A DNA stretch of 64,000 bases, taken from assembly GCF_021390155.1 (NCBI RefSeq), contig NZ_CP089985.1:3483001-3547000 (forward strand), read 5' to 3'. Shown here piece by piece: positions 55,989 through 64,000 of this stretch (its first letter is position 1; each line of letters opens with the position of its first letter). Source of the DNA: Pseudomonas sp. HN11. GTDB taxonomy: Bacteria > Pseudomonadota > Gammaproteobacteria > Pseudomonadales > Pseudomonadaceae. The position numbers were made by a program, and so were the translations under genes. The notes beneath the pieces were generated by a model, which ran no database searches, was not told the DNA's origin, and saw only the letters and a list, made by a program, of their open reading frames with translations.

Positions 55989-56855
55989 TTAGCTTTGCAT
56001 CTGGCCGAATTTACCGGACTGGAAATCAGCAAACGCCTGATGAATCTCCTGCTCGGTATTCATCACAAACGGCCCATGCCCGACGATAGGTTCGTCAATG
56101 GGTTCGCCACTGAGCAGCAACACCTTCGCATCGTCGTTGGACTCCAGGGTGAGCTGGCTGCCATCGCGCTCGAACAACGCCAATTGCCCCTGGCGCGCAA
56201 CTTCCTCGCCATTGACCAGCACCGTACCGCGCAGGATCACCAGGGCGGTGTTGCGCCTTTCGTGCAGGTCCAGGGTGACGGGCTTGCCAGGGCTGAGGCG
56301 CAGGTCCCACACGTCAATCGGCGTAAAGGTACGCGCCGGCCCTCGAGTGCCGGCAAACTCACCGGCAATCAGGCGCAGCTGCCCGGCGTCATTGGCCAGG
56401 GGCAGTACCGGAATATCGCCATCCACAATCGTCTGGTAACCGGCATCGGCCATTTTGTCCTTGGCCGGCAGGTTGACCCACAGTTGCACCATCTCCAGCG
56501 CCCCGCCACTGCGGGCGAAGGCTTCGGAGTGGAACTCTTCGTGGAGGATGCCTTTGGCGGCGGTCATCCATTGCACGTCGCCGGGGCCGATTGTGCCGCC
56601 GGCGCCGGTGGAATCGCGGTGTTCGACTTCGCCGTCGTAGACGATAGTCACGGTCTCAAAGCCGCGATGGGGGTGTTGGCCGACGCCGCGACGTTGTTCG
56701 GTCGGGGTGAAATCTGCCGGGCCGGCGTGGTCCAGTAGCAGGAATGGGCTGATGTGCTTGCCCATGGTGTCGTAGGAAAACAGCGTGCGCACCGGGAAAC
56801 CATCGCCGACCCAATGGGCACGGGGGCTGGTGTAGATGCCGATAAGCTTTTTCAT
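55989..56855 (-). CDS. Pirin family protein
   Basis: 288-aa bicupin. The N-terminal cupin has the metal-site motif HPHRGFETVT and the follow-up HRDSTG and GDVQWMTAAKGILHEE. Pirins bind iron and have been reported as quercetinases or redox-sensitive regulators; the role here is open. ATG 56855 has GGAGGTACACC immediately upstream. Confidence 0.92.
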   Translation of the reverse strand: MKKLIGIYTSPRAHWVGDGFPVRTLFSYDTMGKHISPFLLLDHAGPADFTPTEQRRGVGQHPHRGFETVTIVYDGEVEHRDSTGAGGTIGPGDVQWMTAAKGILHEEFHSEAFARSGGALEMVQLWVNLPAKDKMADAGYQTIVDGDIPVLPLANDAGQLRLIAGEFAGTRGPARTFTPIDVWDLRLSPGKPVTLDLHERRNTALVILRGTVLVNGEEVARQGQLALFERDGSQLTLESNDDAKVLLLSGEPIDEPIVGHGPFVMNTEQEIHQAFADFQSGKFGQMQS

Positions 56856-56931
56856 GGTGTACCTCCAAAGTGGATACACCATAAGGCCGCTGGCTGTTAA
56901 GCACTAGCCGGCAAAAGCGGCCTGGATCGTC

Positions 56932-58137
56932 CTACGTATAGGACAGTCCATTGACCTGCCGCTGACGCAGCAGGTGAAAGGCGATAAAGGCCGTCACCGC
57001 AAAACAAGCCTGGATGATGATCATTGGCGCGGCACTGCCATCGCGCAGTTGGCTCAACAAGACACCGCTGCACGTCGCGCCGAACATCGGCGCAAACCCC
57101 ATCAGCCCCGCCGCCAGACCTGCGCGGTGCGCATTGGGCATAACCCCGCCAGTGACCGAGCCCGGCAAGACCAGACCGCCGCCGAGGATGACGAGGGCAA
57201 TCGGAATATCCAGGCCGAGTACCGACAGGCCAAACAGCTCATAAATGACCACCGCCGAAATTCCGCCCACGGCCACCATTGTCACGCCCATCGCCACAAT
57301 CCGCTGCGGGCCGAGGCGCATGATGTTGCGTCGGGTGTAAGTGGAACCGACGATGAGCATCGACACGATCACACCAAAATTGATGCCGTACTCAAGGCTG
57401 CTGAAGCCCAGCAGGTTGATAAAGACTGCCGAGGATCCGGCAATCACCGCAAACATCGCACCATAGGTGCACGCCAGGGCCACCGCGAACGCACGGTATT
57501 GGCGGCCCTTGAGCAGATCCAGGTATTGCCCGCCGAGGGTGCGCCAGTGACCGGCCTTGGGATCGAGGAAGTGGTTGCTCTCGCGAAAGAACAGCAAGGC
57601 CAACAGCAACACCACGCTGCCAATCGCCAGCGCCAGCAGGATCGGTGCGCGCCAGCCGAACAGTTTGATCAGCAGGCCACCGATCATCGGCGCCACCACG
57701 ATGGCGTAGAGCATGCCGATCATGGTCAGTGCCAGCGCGGGCCCCGCCTCGGCCCTCCACACATCCCGCACCACCGTGCGCGCGAGCACCAACGCGGCAC
57801 AGGCACCCAACCCCTGCAGCACACGGGCGGCGATAAATTGGTGGATGTCATGGACCAGCAGCATCGACAAGGTCGCCAACACATACAACACCAGGCCGCC
57901 GATCAGCACCGGGCGACGGCCGATGCGGTCCGACAGCGGACCGAACAGCAATTGCCCGAGGCCAAAGGCACCGACAAATGCCGACAGCGCCATCAACGCA
58001 GAACCGACTGGCGCTACCAATGCCTGCTCGATGGCGCCGAGGCCGGGGATGATCAACTGGGTCGAAACCTCACCCAGTGCCGTCAGGGCCACCAGTAAAA
58101 ACAGCAGGCTTCGCGAGGGGACCGGGGCGTTTGTCAT
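56932..58137 (-). CDS. Bcr/CflA-type MFS drug exporter
   Basis: 401-aa MFS exporter with about twelve helices and the drug:H+ antiporter motif A FGPLSDRIGRRPV, plus GARVLQGLGACAALVLAR as in Bcr/CflA. ATG 58137 is chosen; ATG 58146 is in frame but has no ribosome-binding site. Divergent from an RND efflux operon; a 26-bp perfect palindrome lies between them, which suggests that one regulator controls both. Confidence 0.88.
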   Translation of the reverse strand: MTNAPVPSRSLLFLLVALTALGEVSTQLIIPGLGAIEQALVAPVGSALMALSAFVGAFGLGQLLFGPLSDRIGRRPVLIGGLVLYVLATLSMLLVHDIHQFIAARVLQGLGACAALVLARTVVRDVWRAEAGPALALTMIGMLYAIVVAPMIGGLLIKLFGWRAPILLALAIGSVVLLLALLFFRESNHFLDPKAGHWRTLGGQYLDLLKGRQYRAFAVALACTYGAMFAVIAGSSAVFINLLGFSSLEYGINFGVIVSMLIVGSTYTRRNIMRLGPQRIVAMGVTMVAVGGISAVVIYELFGLSVLGLDIPIALVILGGGLVLPGSVTGGVMPNAHRAGLAAGLMGFAPMFGATCSGVLLSQLRDGSAAPMIIIQACFAVTAFIAFHLLRQRQVNGLSYT

Positions 58138-58186
58138 GAGGAGCATCCGGGGGCTGGATTAATTTATATTTCGACCATAATATGCA

Positions 58187-58212
58187 CAAAAAATTATGTC
58201 CATAATTTTTTG
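58187..58212. promoter_or_regulatory. 26-bp palindromic operator between MFS and RND genes
   Basis: CAAAAAATTATG-TC-CATAATTTTTTG, twelve-base arms with no mismatch. An additional half-site GACCATAAT is at 58173-58181. It is placed 50 bp from the MFS start and 28 bp from the RND adaptor start. The AT-rich palindrome suits a MarR- or TetR-type dimer. Confidence 0.7.
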
Positions 58213-58239
58213 CCCAATGGTTACCCCCCGGAGCCCGTC

Positions 58240-59346
58240 ATGCACCCTCTTCCCCTGCGCCTTCTCACGCCACTGGCCCTGTTGATCGCCCTCAATGGTT
58301 GCGACAGCAAGGCCGACACCGCCGCCGAAGTGCCCCAACCGCGCCCGATCCTCGCGGCCAAGGTCGAAGCCGCCGGCACCCAACAGAGCGCCTATACCGG
58401 CGTGGTCGCGGCACGTACCGAAAGCGACCTGGGCTTCCGGGTCAGCGGCAAGGTCATCGAACGCAAGGTCGATCCTGGCCAGCACGTGTCCCGTGGCGAC
58501 ACCCTGCTGGTGCTGGACATCGGCGACTTCGAACTGGCCCTGCGCTCGGCGAAAAACCGCGTCAACGCCGCCCAGGCACAACTGCGCCAGCGCCGTGACG
58601 ACGAAAACCGCTACCAGCGCCTGGCCAGCACCGGCGCCGTGTCGCGGCAGATCTTCGACCAGTCGGCGACCAACCTGCGCGTCGCAGAAGCCGAGCTGGC
58701 CTCCGCACAATCCGACGCCAGCCAGATCGAAAACCGCCGGACCTACTCTGTGCTCAAGGCCGATGGCGACGGCATCATCACCGACGTGCGCGTGGATCGC
58801 GGCCAGGTGGTCGCCGAAGGGCGGATCGTCGCGCGCCTGGCTCATGACGGTGCGCGCGAAGCCATCGTCAACCTACCGGAAAACCAGCGCGACCGGGCCT
58901 CACAGAAAGCCCTGGCCTTCCCCTTCGGCGCGCCTGACCAGGCCGTGACCGCCACCCTGCGCGAGCTCTCTGCCAGCGCCGACCCCACCACCCGCACCTA
59001 CCGCGCACGCTACGTTTTGCATGGCGCAGTCGAGCGTTTCGCCCTCGGCTCGACCATCACCGTGCGCCTGCAAGGCGACGGCCAGGCGCAACAAACCCGA
59101 GTGCCCATCGGCGCCCTGCAGGACTCGGGACAAGGCACCGGCGTCTGGCTGATCGGCGCGGACGACAAGGTCAGTTTCGCCCCGGTAAAAGTCGCCAGCC
59201 TCGGCCAGGAAGACGCCCTGCTTGACAGCGGCGTTGCCCCCGGCCAGATCATCGTGGCCCTCGGCGCGCACCTGTTGCACAACGGTGACGCGGTACGTCT
59301 GCTGCCCGCCCAAGTGCTGGCCCTCAACCGCAAACAGGACAACTGA
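58240..59346 (+). CDS. RND efflux periplasmic adaptor (lipoprotein)
   Basis: 368-aa membrane-fusion protein. Lipoprotein signal with lipobox ALNGC (Cys about residue 22). Barrel-sandwich halves (GFRVSGKVIERKVDPGQHVSRGD and ADGDGIITDVRVDRGQVV) flank an alpha-hairpin of about 100 residues. GGAG 7 nt before ATG 58240. First gene of a two-gene operon with the pump, 2 bp apart; no outer-membrane channel gene follows, so a shared TolC/OprM-type channel is likely. Confidence 0.92.
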   Translation: MHPLPLRLLTPLALLIALNGCDSKADTAAEVPQPRPILAAKVEAAGTQQSAYTGVVAARTESDLGFRVSGKVIERKVDPGQHVSRGDTLLVLDIGDFELALRSAKNRVNAAQAQLRQRRDDENRYQRLASTGAVSRQIFDQSATNLRVAEAELASAQSDASQIENRRTYSVLKADGDGIITDVRVDRGQVVAEGRIVARLAHDGAREAIVNLPENQRDRASQKALAFPFGAPDQAVTATLRELSASADPTTRTYRARYVLHGAVERFALGSTITVRLQGDGQAQQTRVPIGALQDSGQGTGVWLIGADDKVSFAPVKVASLGQEDALLDSGVAPGQIIVALGAHLLHNGDAVRLLPAQVLALNRKQDN

Positions 59347-59348
59347 GC

Positions 59349-62300
59349 ATGCGCGGTATCAACCTCTCCGAACTGGCGGTCAAGCATCGCGCAGTCACGT
59401 TGTTCCTGATCATTGCGATCCTGGCTGCCGGGACCTTCTCGTTCGGCAAGCTGGGTCGCGCCGAAGCCCCCTCCTTCACCGTCAAGGTGATGACCATCAC
59501 CGCCGCCTGGCCTGGCGCCACCGCCCAGGAAATGCAGGAGCAGGTGGCCGACCGCCTGGAAAAACGCCTGCAGGAACTGGACTACTACGACCGCGTCGAA
59601 ACCATCGCCCAACCGGGCTTCGTGTCGATGCGCATGACCTACAAGGAGTCCACGCGCCCCAGCGAAATCCAGGACCTGTTCTACCAGACCCGCAAAAAGC
59701 TCAGCGATGAAGCCGCCAAACTGCCCAAGGGCGTAATCGGGCCATTCTTCAACGATGAATATTCCGATGTGTATTTCGCGTTGTACGCCCTGGAAGCCGA
59801 ACACTTGCCTCATCGGCAACAGGTGCAGATGGCCGAAGAGCTGCGTCAAGGTTTGCTCAACCTGCCGGGGGTGAAGAAGGTCAATATCCTCGGCGAGCAG
59901 GCACAACGGGTGTTTGTGGAGTTTTCCTATGAGCGCCTGGCGACCCTGGGCATCAAACCGGATCAGATTTTCTCCGCATTAGCTGCGCAAAACGCCGTGG
60001 CCCCGTCGGGTTTCGTCGAGACCGCAGGGACCCGCGCCTACATCCGTATCGACGGTGCCTTTGACAGCCTGTCCCTCATCGAAAACGTGCCGCTGGAAGT
60101 CAACGGCCGCGTACTGCGCATCGCCGACGTGGCCACCGTCAGCCGGGGTTATGAAGACCCGCCCAGTTACCGCATCCGCCACCAGGGCGACCCGGCGCTG
60201 ATGCTCGGCGTGATCATGGAGAAACACTGGAACGGCCTGGAGCTGGACAAGAGCCTCAAGGCCCAGGAAGCCAAGATCCAGGCCGACCTGCCTCTGGGAG
60301 TTAACTTCGCCAAGGTCTCCGACCAGGCGAAAAACATCAGCCTGGCGGTGAACGAGTTCATGCTCAAGTTCTTCGTCGCCCTCGCGGTGGTGATGGTGAT
60401 CAGCCTGTTGACCCTGGGTTTGCGCGTAGGCCTGGTGGTGGCCGCTGCCGTGCCGCTGACCTTGTCGGTGGTGTTTGTGATCATGCTGCTGACCGGGCGT
60501 GAGTTCGACCGAATCACCCTCGGCGCACTGATCATTTCCCTGGGTTTGCTGGTGGATGACGCCATCATCGCCATCGAGATGATGGTGGTGAAGCTGGAGG
60601 AAGGTTTCGACCGGATTCACGCCGCCACCTTTGCCTGGAGCTCCACGGCGGCACCGATGCTGACCGGAACGCTGGTGACGATCATCGGTTTCTTGCCCGT
60701 GGGCTTTGCGCGCTCCGGTGCTGGGGAGTACGCCGGAAATATCTTCTGGATTGTCGGCTTTGCACTGATTTCGTCCTGGCTGGTGGCGGTGGTGTTCACG
60801 CCTTACCTGGGCGTGAAACTGCTACCGCAGATCAAGCCAGTGCCCGGCGGCCATGATGCGATTTACGCCGGGCGCTATTATCAGACATTGCGGAGTCTGG
60901 TCGAGTCCTGCGTACGTGGGCGTTGGCTGGTGACTGGGTTGGTAGTGGGCGCGTTTGTAGTGTGCGTGCTGGGCATGGGCGTGGTGAAGAAGCAGTTCTT
61001 CCCCAATTCCGACCGCTCCGAGCTGATTCTTGAGGTGTATATGCCGCCCGGCAGTGCCTTCAAAAGCACCGAAGCGGTGGCCGCGCAGTTGGAAAAAGCC
61101 CTGCTGCAAGAGCCGCAAACCAGCATGGTTGACACCTACGTGGGCGGCGGCGCGCCGCGCTTTTTCCTGTCGCTGAACCCCGAACTGCCGGACCCGGCAT
61201 TTGCCAAGCTGATCGTGCAGACCCCGGACTCCCACGCCCGCGACGCGTTGAAACTGCGCATGCGCGAACGCATTGCTGCCGGCGAGTTTCCTGCTGCGCG
61301 GGTGCGCGTGACGCAGTTGCTGTTCGGTCCGCCCGTGCCGTTCCCAGTGGTGTTCCGTGTGTCCGGCCCTGATGTGGATGTGCTGCGCGGCGTCTGCGAA
61401 GACGTGCGCAAAGTGGTCGCCGCTAACAAGTTGACCAAGGACGCCTTCCTCGATTGGGGCGAGCGCACCAGCGGTTATCGCTTGGTATTGGATCAAGACC
61501 GTCTGCGTCTGCTGGGTTTCACCCCCAACGAGGTCAAATCCCAGCTCAATGCCTTGCTCAGCGGCAACCCGATCACCGAAGTGCGTGAAGGCAATCGCAC
61601 CGTCTCCGTGGTCGCCCGTGCCCAGGGCAGCCAGCGCGAAGACCTCGGCAACCTCAACAACATGACCCTCACCAACAGCGCCGGCACCTCAGTGCCGCTG
61701 GCTCAGGTCGGGCATTTCCAGGCAGTGATGGAAGAACCCATCCTCAAGCGCCGCAACCGCGCAACCACCGTGGAGGTGCGCGCCGACATCATCGACGGCG
61801 TGCAACCGCCCGACGTGGAAATGGCGGTGTACAAAGACCTGCAACCACTGATCGCCAAGCTGCCCGTGGGTTACCAGATCGACATCGGCGGCCCGGTGGA
61901 AGAAAGCGCCAAGGCCAACGTCGCCCTGGCCGCGCTGTTTCCGATCATGATCCTGCTGACCCTCACGGTAATCATGTTCCAGGTACGCTCCTTCGGCGTG
62001 ATGTTCATGGTCTTTGCCACGGCGCCGCTGGGTCTGATTGGGGCAGTGCCGACCTTGCTGCTGTTCAACCAGCCGTTCGGCTTCAACGCGATCCTGGGCT
62101 TGATCGGGATTGGCGGGATCCTGATGCGCAACACGCTGATCTTTACCGACCAGATTCGCCAGAACCAGGACCACGGGATGGCGATTCGCGAGGCGATCGT
62201 CGAGGCCACGGTGCGCAGAGCCAGGCCGGTGATATTGACCGCGTTGGCGGCGGCGCTGGCGTTCATACCGCTGACGCTGTCGGTGTTCTGGTCGTCTCTG

Positions 62301-62432
62301 GCCTTTGTGCTGATTGGCGGCGTGCTGGTGGGCACGCTGTTGACATTGTTGTTCCTGCCGGCGCTTTGCAGCCTGGTGCTTGGCCGAACGCGCACGAAAG
62401 CTGCTGAAACCTCCCACGTGACAGCGGGATAA
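59349..62432 (+). CDS. RND efflux pump inner-membrane transporter
   Basis: 1027-aa resistance-nodulation-division pump with twelve helices and two large periplasmic loops. The proton-relay Asp pair lies in LGLLVDDAIIAIE of helix 4. The N-terminus SELAVKHRAVTLFLIIAILAAG and the APSFTV start of the porter domain place it among the smaller two-gene RND systems. Substrate unknown. Regulation is likely through the upstream palindrome shared with the MFS exporter. Confidence 0.94.
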   Translation: MRGINLSELAVKHRAVTLFLIIAILAAGTFSFGKLGRAEAPSFTVKVMTITAAWPGATAQEMQEQVADRLEKRLQELDYYDRVETIAQPGFVSMRMTYKESTRPSEIQDLFYQTRKKLSDEAAKLPKGVIGPFFNDEYSDVYFALYALEAEHLPHRQQVQMAEELRQGLLNLPGVKKVNILGEQAQRVFVEFSYERLATLGIKPDQIFSALAAQNAVAPSGFVETAGTRAYIRIDGAFDSLSLIENVPLEVNGRVLRIADVATVSRGYEDPPSYRIRHQGDPALMLGVIMEKHWNGLELDKSLKAQEAKIQADLPLGVNFAKVSDQAKNISLAVNEFMLKFFVALAVVMVISLLTLGLRVGLVVAAAVPLTLSVVFVIMLLTGREFDRITLGALIISLGLLVDDAIIAIEMMVVKLEEGFDRIHAATFAWSSTAAPMLTGTLVTIIGFLPVGFARSGAGEYAGNIFWIVGFALISSWLVAVVFTPYLGVKLLPQIKPVPGGHDAIYAGRYYQTLRSLVESCVRGRWLVTGLVVGAFVVCVLGMGVVKKQFFPNSDRSELILEVYMPPGSAFKSTEAVAAQLEKALLQEPQTSMVDTYVGGGAPRFFLSLNPELPDPAFAKLIVQTPDSHARDALKLRMRERIAAGEFPAARVRVTQLLFGPPVPFPVVFRVSGPDVDVLRGVCEDVRKVVAANKLTKDAFLDWGERTSGYRLVLDQDRLRLLGFTPNEVKSQLNALLSGNPITEVREGNRTVSVVARAQGSQREDLGNLNNMTLTNSAGTSVPLAQVGHFQAVMEEPILKRRNRATTVEVRADIIDGVQPPDVEMAVYKDLQPLIAKLPVGYQIDIGGPVEESAKANVALAALFPIMILLTLTVIMFQVRSFGVMFMVFATAPLGLIGAVPTLLLFNQPFGFNAILGLIGIGGILMRNTLIFTDQIRQNQDHGMAIREAIVEATVRRARPVILTALAAALAFIPLTLSVFWSSLAFVLIGGVLVGTLLTLLFLPALCSLVLGRTRTKAAETSHVTAG

Positions 62433-62464
62433 GCTCTACAGATATCACCTGAAAACCTCTGCAA

Positions 62465-62497
62465 AGTCCTTCGCCTGATCACACAGTGCGAAGGATT
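62465..62497 (+). promoter_or_regulatory. Hairpin that occludes a ribosome-binding site
   Basis: AGTCCTTCGC (62465-62474) pairs with GCGAAGGATT (62488-62497) over ten positions in RNA, counting one G-U pair, with a 13-nt loop. The right arm contains the AAGGA that serves the ATG at 62502. Confidence 0.5.
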
Positions 62498-62501
62498 GCA
62501 G

Positions 62502-62564
62502 ATGAATTTTCTATCGGGTGCGTCGGCTTTCTGGGCATCAGCTGCAGGGAGTCGGCGCCGATGA
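62502..62564 (+). CDS. 20-codon leader ORF upstream of the RHS gene
   Basis: ATG 62502 with AAGGA 6 nt upstream encodes 20 residues beginning MNFLSGASAFWASAAG and ending SRRR; its TGA overlaps the RHS start as ATGA. It looks like a translational coupling device rather than a functional protein. No comparison is available to confirm conservation. Confidence 0.45.
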   Translation: MNFLSGASAFWASAAGSRRR

Positions 62565-64000
62565 CCCACCCCTCCCATATTGCCCTTATCGAATTTGAAC
62601 TGGATGGCTTTCATCAGAGCCTGGTGATTTATCGCCAGCAGATGGACGCGTGGTATTCGCGTGCGCTGGATTCGGTGAGCCATGGGCTGGACATGCCATC
62701 GCTGCTGGGGATGGATCGGGTGTTGCGGGTGGGGAATTCGCAGCGTTCGGTAAGCCTTTCAGATGCTGACTTTTCGACCGTGGCCCAGTGTCCGGTGGGC
62801 GGCGAGCTGAAGATCGAGAGCCTGTTCGAGTCGGTGTATGACGTGCCGATCGGCAACATCCCGGTGGAGGTGATCGGGCTGGATGATGGCAGTTCCACCG
62901 TGGTCATGCTGGATGAACAGGGCAAGGGTTCGCACCACTGCGCGGCGGGCGGGCGCTATCAAGTGCGGGTGCAGGGGGGCGTCTCTGCCGAGCAAGTGGA
63001 CGCGTTGTTTGCGTCTTACGCTGGGCTGACCGGGGATCTGGAGCAGTGGCTTCGGGCGCAGTGGTCGGATTTTAAACCGCGCTGGGAGCAGTCCACCGCC
63101 AGCGCGATTGGCGGCGGCCTACTGGCGGGCAGTTGGGCGGCGATTCGTGATGTGTGGGACAGCATCAAGCTGGTGCAGGCGATTCTTGATGACCCGCTGA
63201 AGTACGTCGAACAGCTAGGCGCAGAAGCGGCCAAATTGGCGCAGCTCGCCACCGATGCGCCCAAAGTCATGGAACAAGCGATGCTGCTCGCCAGTGATGA
63301 GGCGGCGCTGTTCCTGATGCTGCGCACGGCGATGATCTGGCTGGACGCATTGCCGCCCGGTGTAATGGCTGAGATGGCGGCTGGTTTTGTAGTGTCGCTG
63401 TTGATTGATCTGGTGATTGGCGTGGTGTTGACCATCGCGCTACCGGCGGCGGGTGTAGCGTATTTGAGCCTGCGGTTGGTCAAGTATGGCGGGCAGATTC
63501 TTGATGCGGCGGTGGGTTTTGTCAGGGGGCTTTTGGGGATTCTGACGAAGTTTATGCAGGCCGTGGATCGCTATAAGGCAGTCGCGGTTCGCGGGGTGGT
63601 TGGTGGGTTGAAGCAAGGCAGGCTGCAGATGCGCTGGAAGGCGCGGCAGAACGCGGTGCTGAAGCAAGCGGAGCCTGTGGATGACGTGCCGGCTGTTGCG
63701 AAGAATCCGGCTGGGGATGCGGCGGCGCCTTCGGACAAGACCGCCACTAACGGTTGCCCGGTGTCGATGGTCACGGGCGAAGAACTGCTGACCCTGACCG
63801 ATGGAGCGCTGGACGGAGTTTTGCCGTTTGAGTGGACCCGCTTGTATCGCACCAGTGCGGTGGAAGTGGATTGTGGGTTGGGGTTTGGCTGGAGTCACTC
63901 GCTGGCGCATCGCTTGAGTGTTTCCGGGGATTCGGTGGTGTGGACCGATCATGAGAATCGCTCGACCACCCTGCCCTTGCCTACGGCTGCTCGACCTGCG
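62561..64000 (+). CDS. RHS-family polymorphic toxin, N-terminal part (runs off the window)
   Basis: 480 codons open to the last base. Residues 1-190 form a cytoplasmic-looking N-terminal region, residues about 270-310 contain two hydrophobic helices (GVMAEMAAGFVVSLLIDLVI, VLTIALPAAGVAYL), and from about 405 the DUF6531-type start of the RHS core appears (NGCPVSMVTGEELLTLTDG, LPFEWTRLYRTS, GFGWSHSLAHRL). The toxin tip and any immunity gene would lie beyond 64000. This N-terminal layout is common in type VI-delivered RHS effectors; no PAAR motif was seen. Confidence 0.82.
   Translation, partial: MTHPSHIALIEFELDGFHQSLVIYRQQMDAWYSRALDSVSHGLDMPSLLGMDRVLRVGNSQRSVSLSDADFSTVAQCPVGGELKIESLFESVYDVPIGNIPVEVIGLDDGSSTVVMLDEQGKGSHHCAAGGRYQVRVQGGVSAEQVDALFASYAGLTGDLEQWLRAQWSDFKPRWEQSTASAIGGGLLAGSWAAIRDVWDSIKLVQAILDDPLKYVEQLGAEAAKLAQLATDAPKVMEQAMLLASDEAALFLMLRTAMIWLDALPPGVMAEMAAGFVVSLLIDLVIGVVLTIALPAAGVAYLSLRLVKYGGQILDAAVGFVRGLLGILTKFMQAVDRYKAVAVRGVVGGLKQGRLQMRWKARQNAVLKQAEPVDDVPAVAKNPAGDAAAPSDKTATNGCPVSMVTGEELLTLTDGALDGVLPFEWTRLYRTSAVEVDCGLGFGWSHSLAHRLSVSGDSVVWTDHENRSTTLPLPTAARPA

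Overview
The window looks like chromosome of a Pseudomonas fluorescens-group bacterium. The signs are a GC-rich gammaproteobacterial gene style, REP palindromes of the GTGGGAGCGGGC / GCCCGCTCCCAC type, a three-domain LigD, a LpxO-type hydroxylase, and a nic cluster that matches the P. putida KT2440 nicotinate pathway down to catalytic residue numbers. I see no rRNA, tRNA, CRISPR array or insertion sequence.

Layout. 0-9.7 kb: ligD, lpxO-like, a small TIGR03067-like protein, an MFS exporter, ybiT (ABC-F), a YfcJ/YhhS-type MFS and a secreted hydrolase. 9.9-17.5 kb: azoR, an AraC regulator divergent from an aldehyde dehydrogenase, LysR-mmcQ, DUF1294-uppP and a Cache chemoreceptor. 17.5-23.7 kb: pnuC with a NadR-like ribosylnicotinamide kinase, a Rieske/AIF-type oxidoreductase, xthA, ggt and nicS. 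23.7-35.6 kb: the complete aerobic nicotinate pathway. nicAB hydroxylates nicotinate, nicC makes 2,5-dihydroxypyridine, nicX opens the ring, and nicD, nicF and nicE yield fumarate. nicR and nicS are the regulators and nicT the transporter. A periplasmic nucleoside hydrolase closes the catabolic operon.

35.6-42 kb: an azoreductase-like pseudogene, a PatB-type C-S lyase, and an AT-richer insert carrying one 1404-residue toxin-like protein. That protein has an N-terminal YopT/C58-like cysteine protease triad and a TcdA/TcdB-type hydrophobic delivery region, and an in-frame TGA lies between a strong upstream start and the main frame. 42-46 kb: a sulfonate-type ABC locus with an SsuF-like molbindin and a sigma-54 promoter, whose permease has lost its centre, then a Fur-boxed fecI-fecR pair with no receptor gene. 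46-54 kb: a hexapeptide-repeat protein, a threonine-dehydratase-like enzyme with a YheO-type regulator, and a leftward catabolic set (GMC oxidoreductase, enolase-superfamily enzyme, MFS transporter, aldehyde dehydrogenase). 54-64 kb: a cyclic-nucleotide-domain MscS channel, a pirin, a Bcr-type MFS divergent from an RND pump across a 26-bp palindrome, and the beginning of an RHS polymorphic toxin that runs off the window end.

The best candidates for something new are the C58-plus-pore toxin with its interrupted start, the nic-linked nucleoside hydrolase with a tryptophan where the catalytic histidine is expected (a possible nicotinamide-riboside hydrolase), and the RHS gene preceded by a 20-codon leader whose ribosome-binding site is locked in a hairpin.
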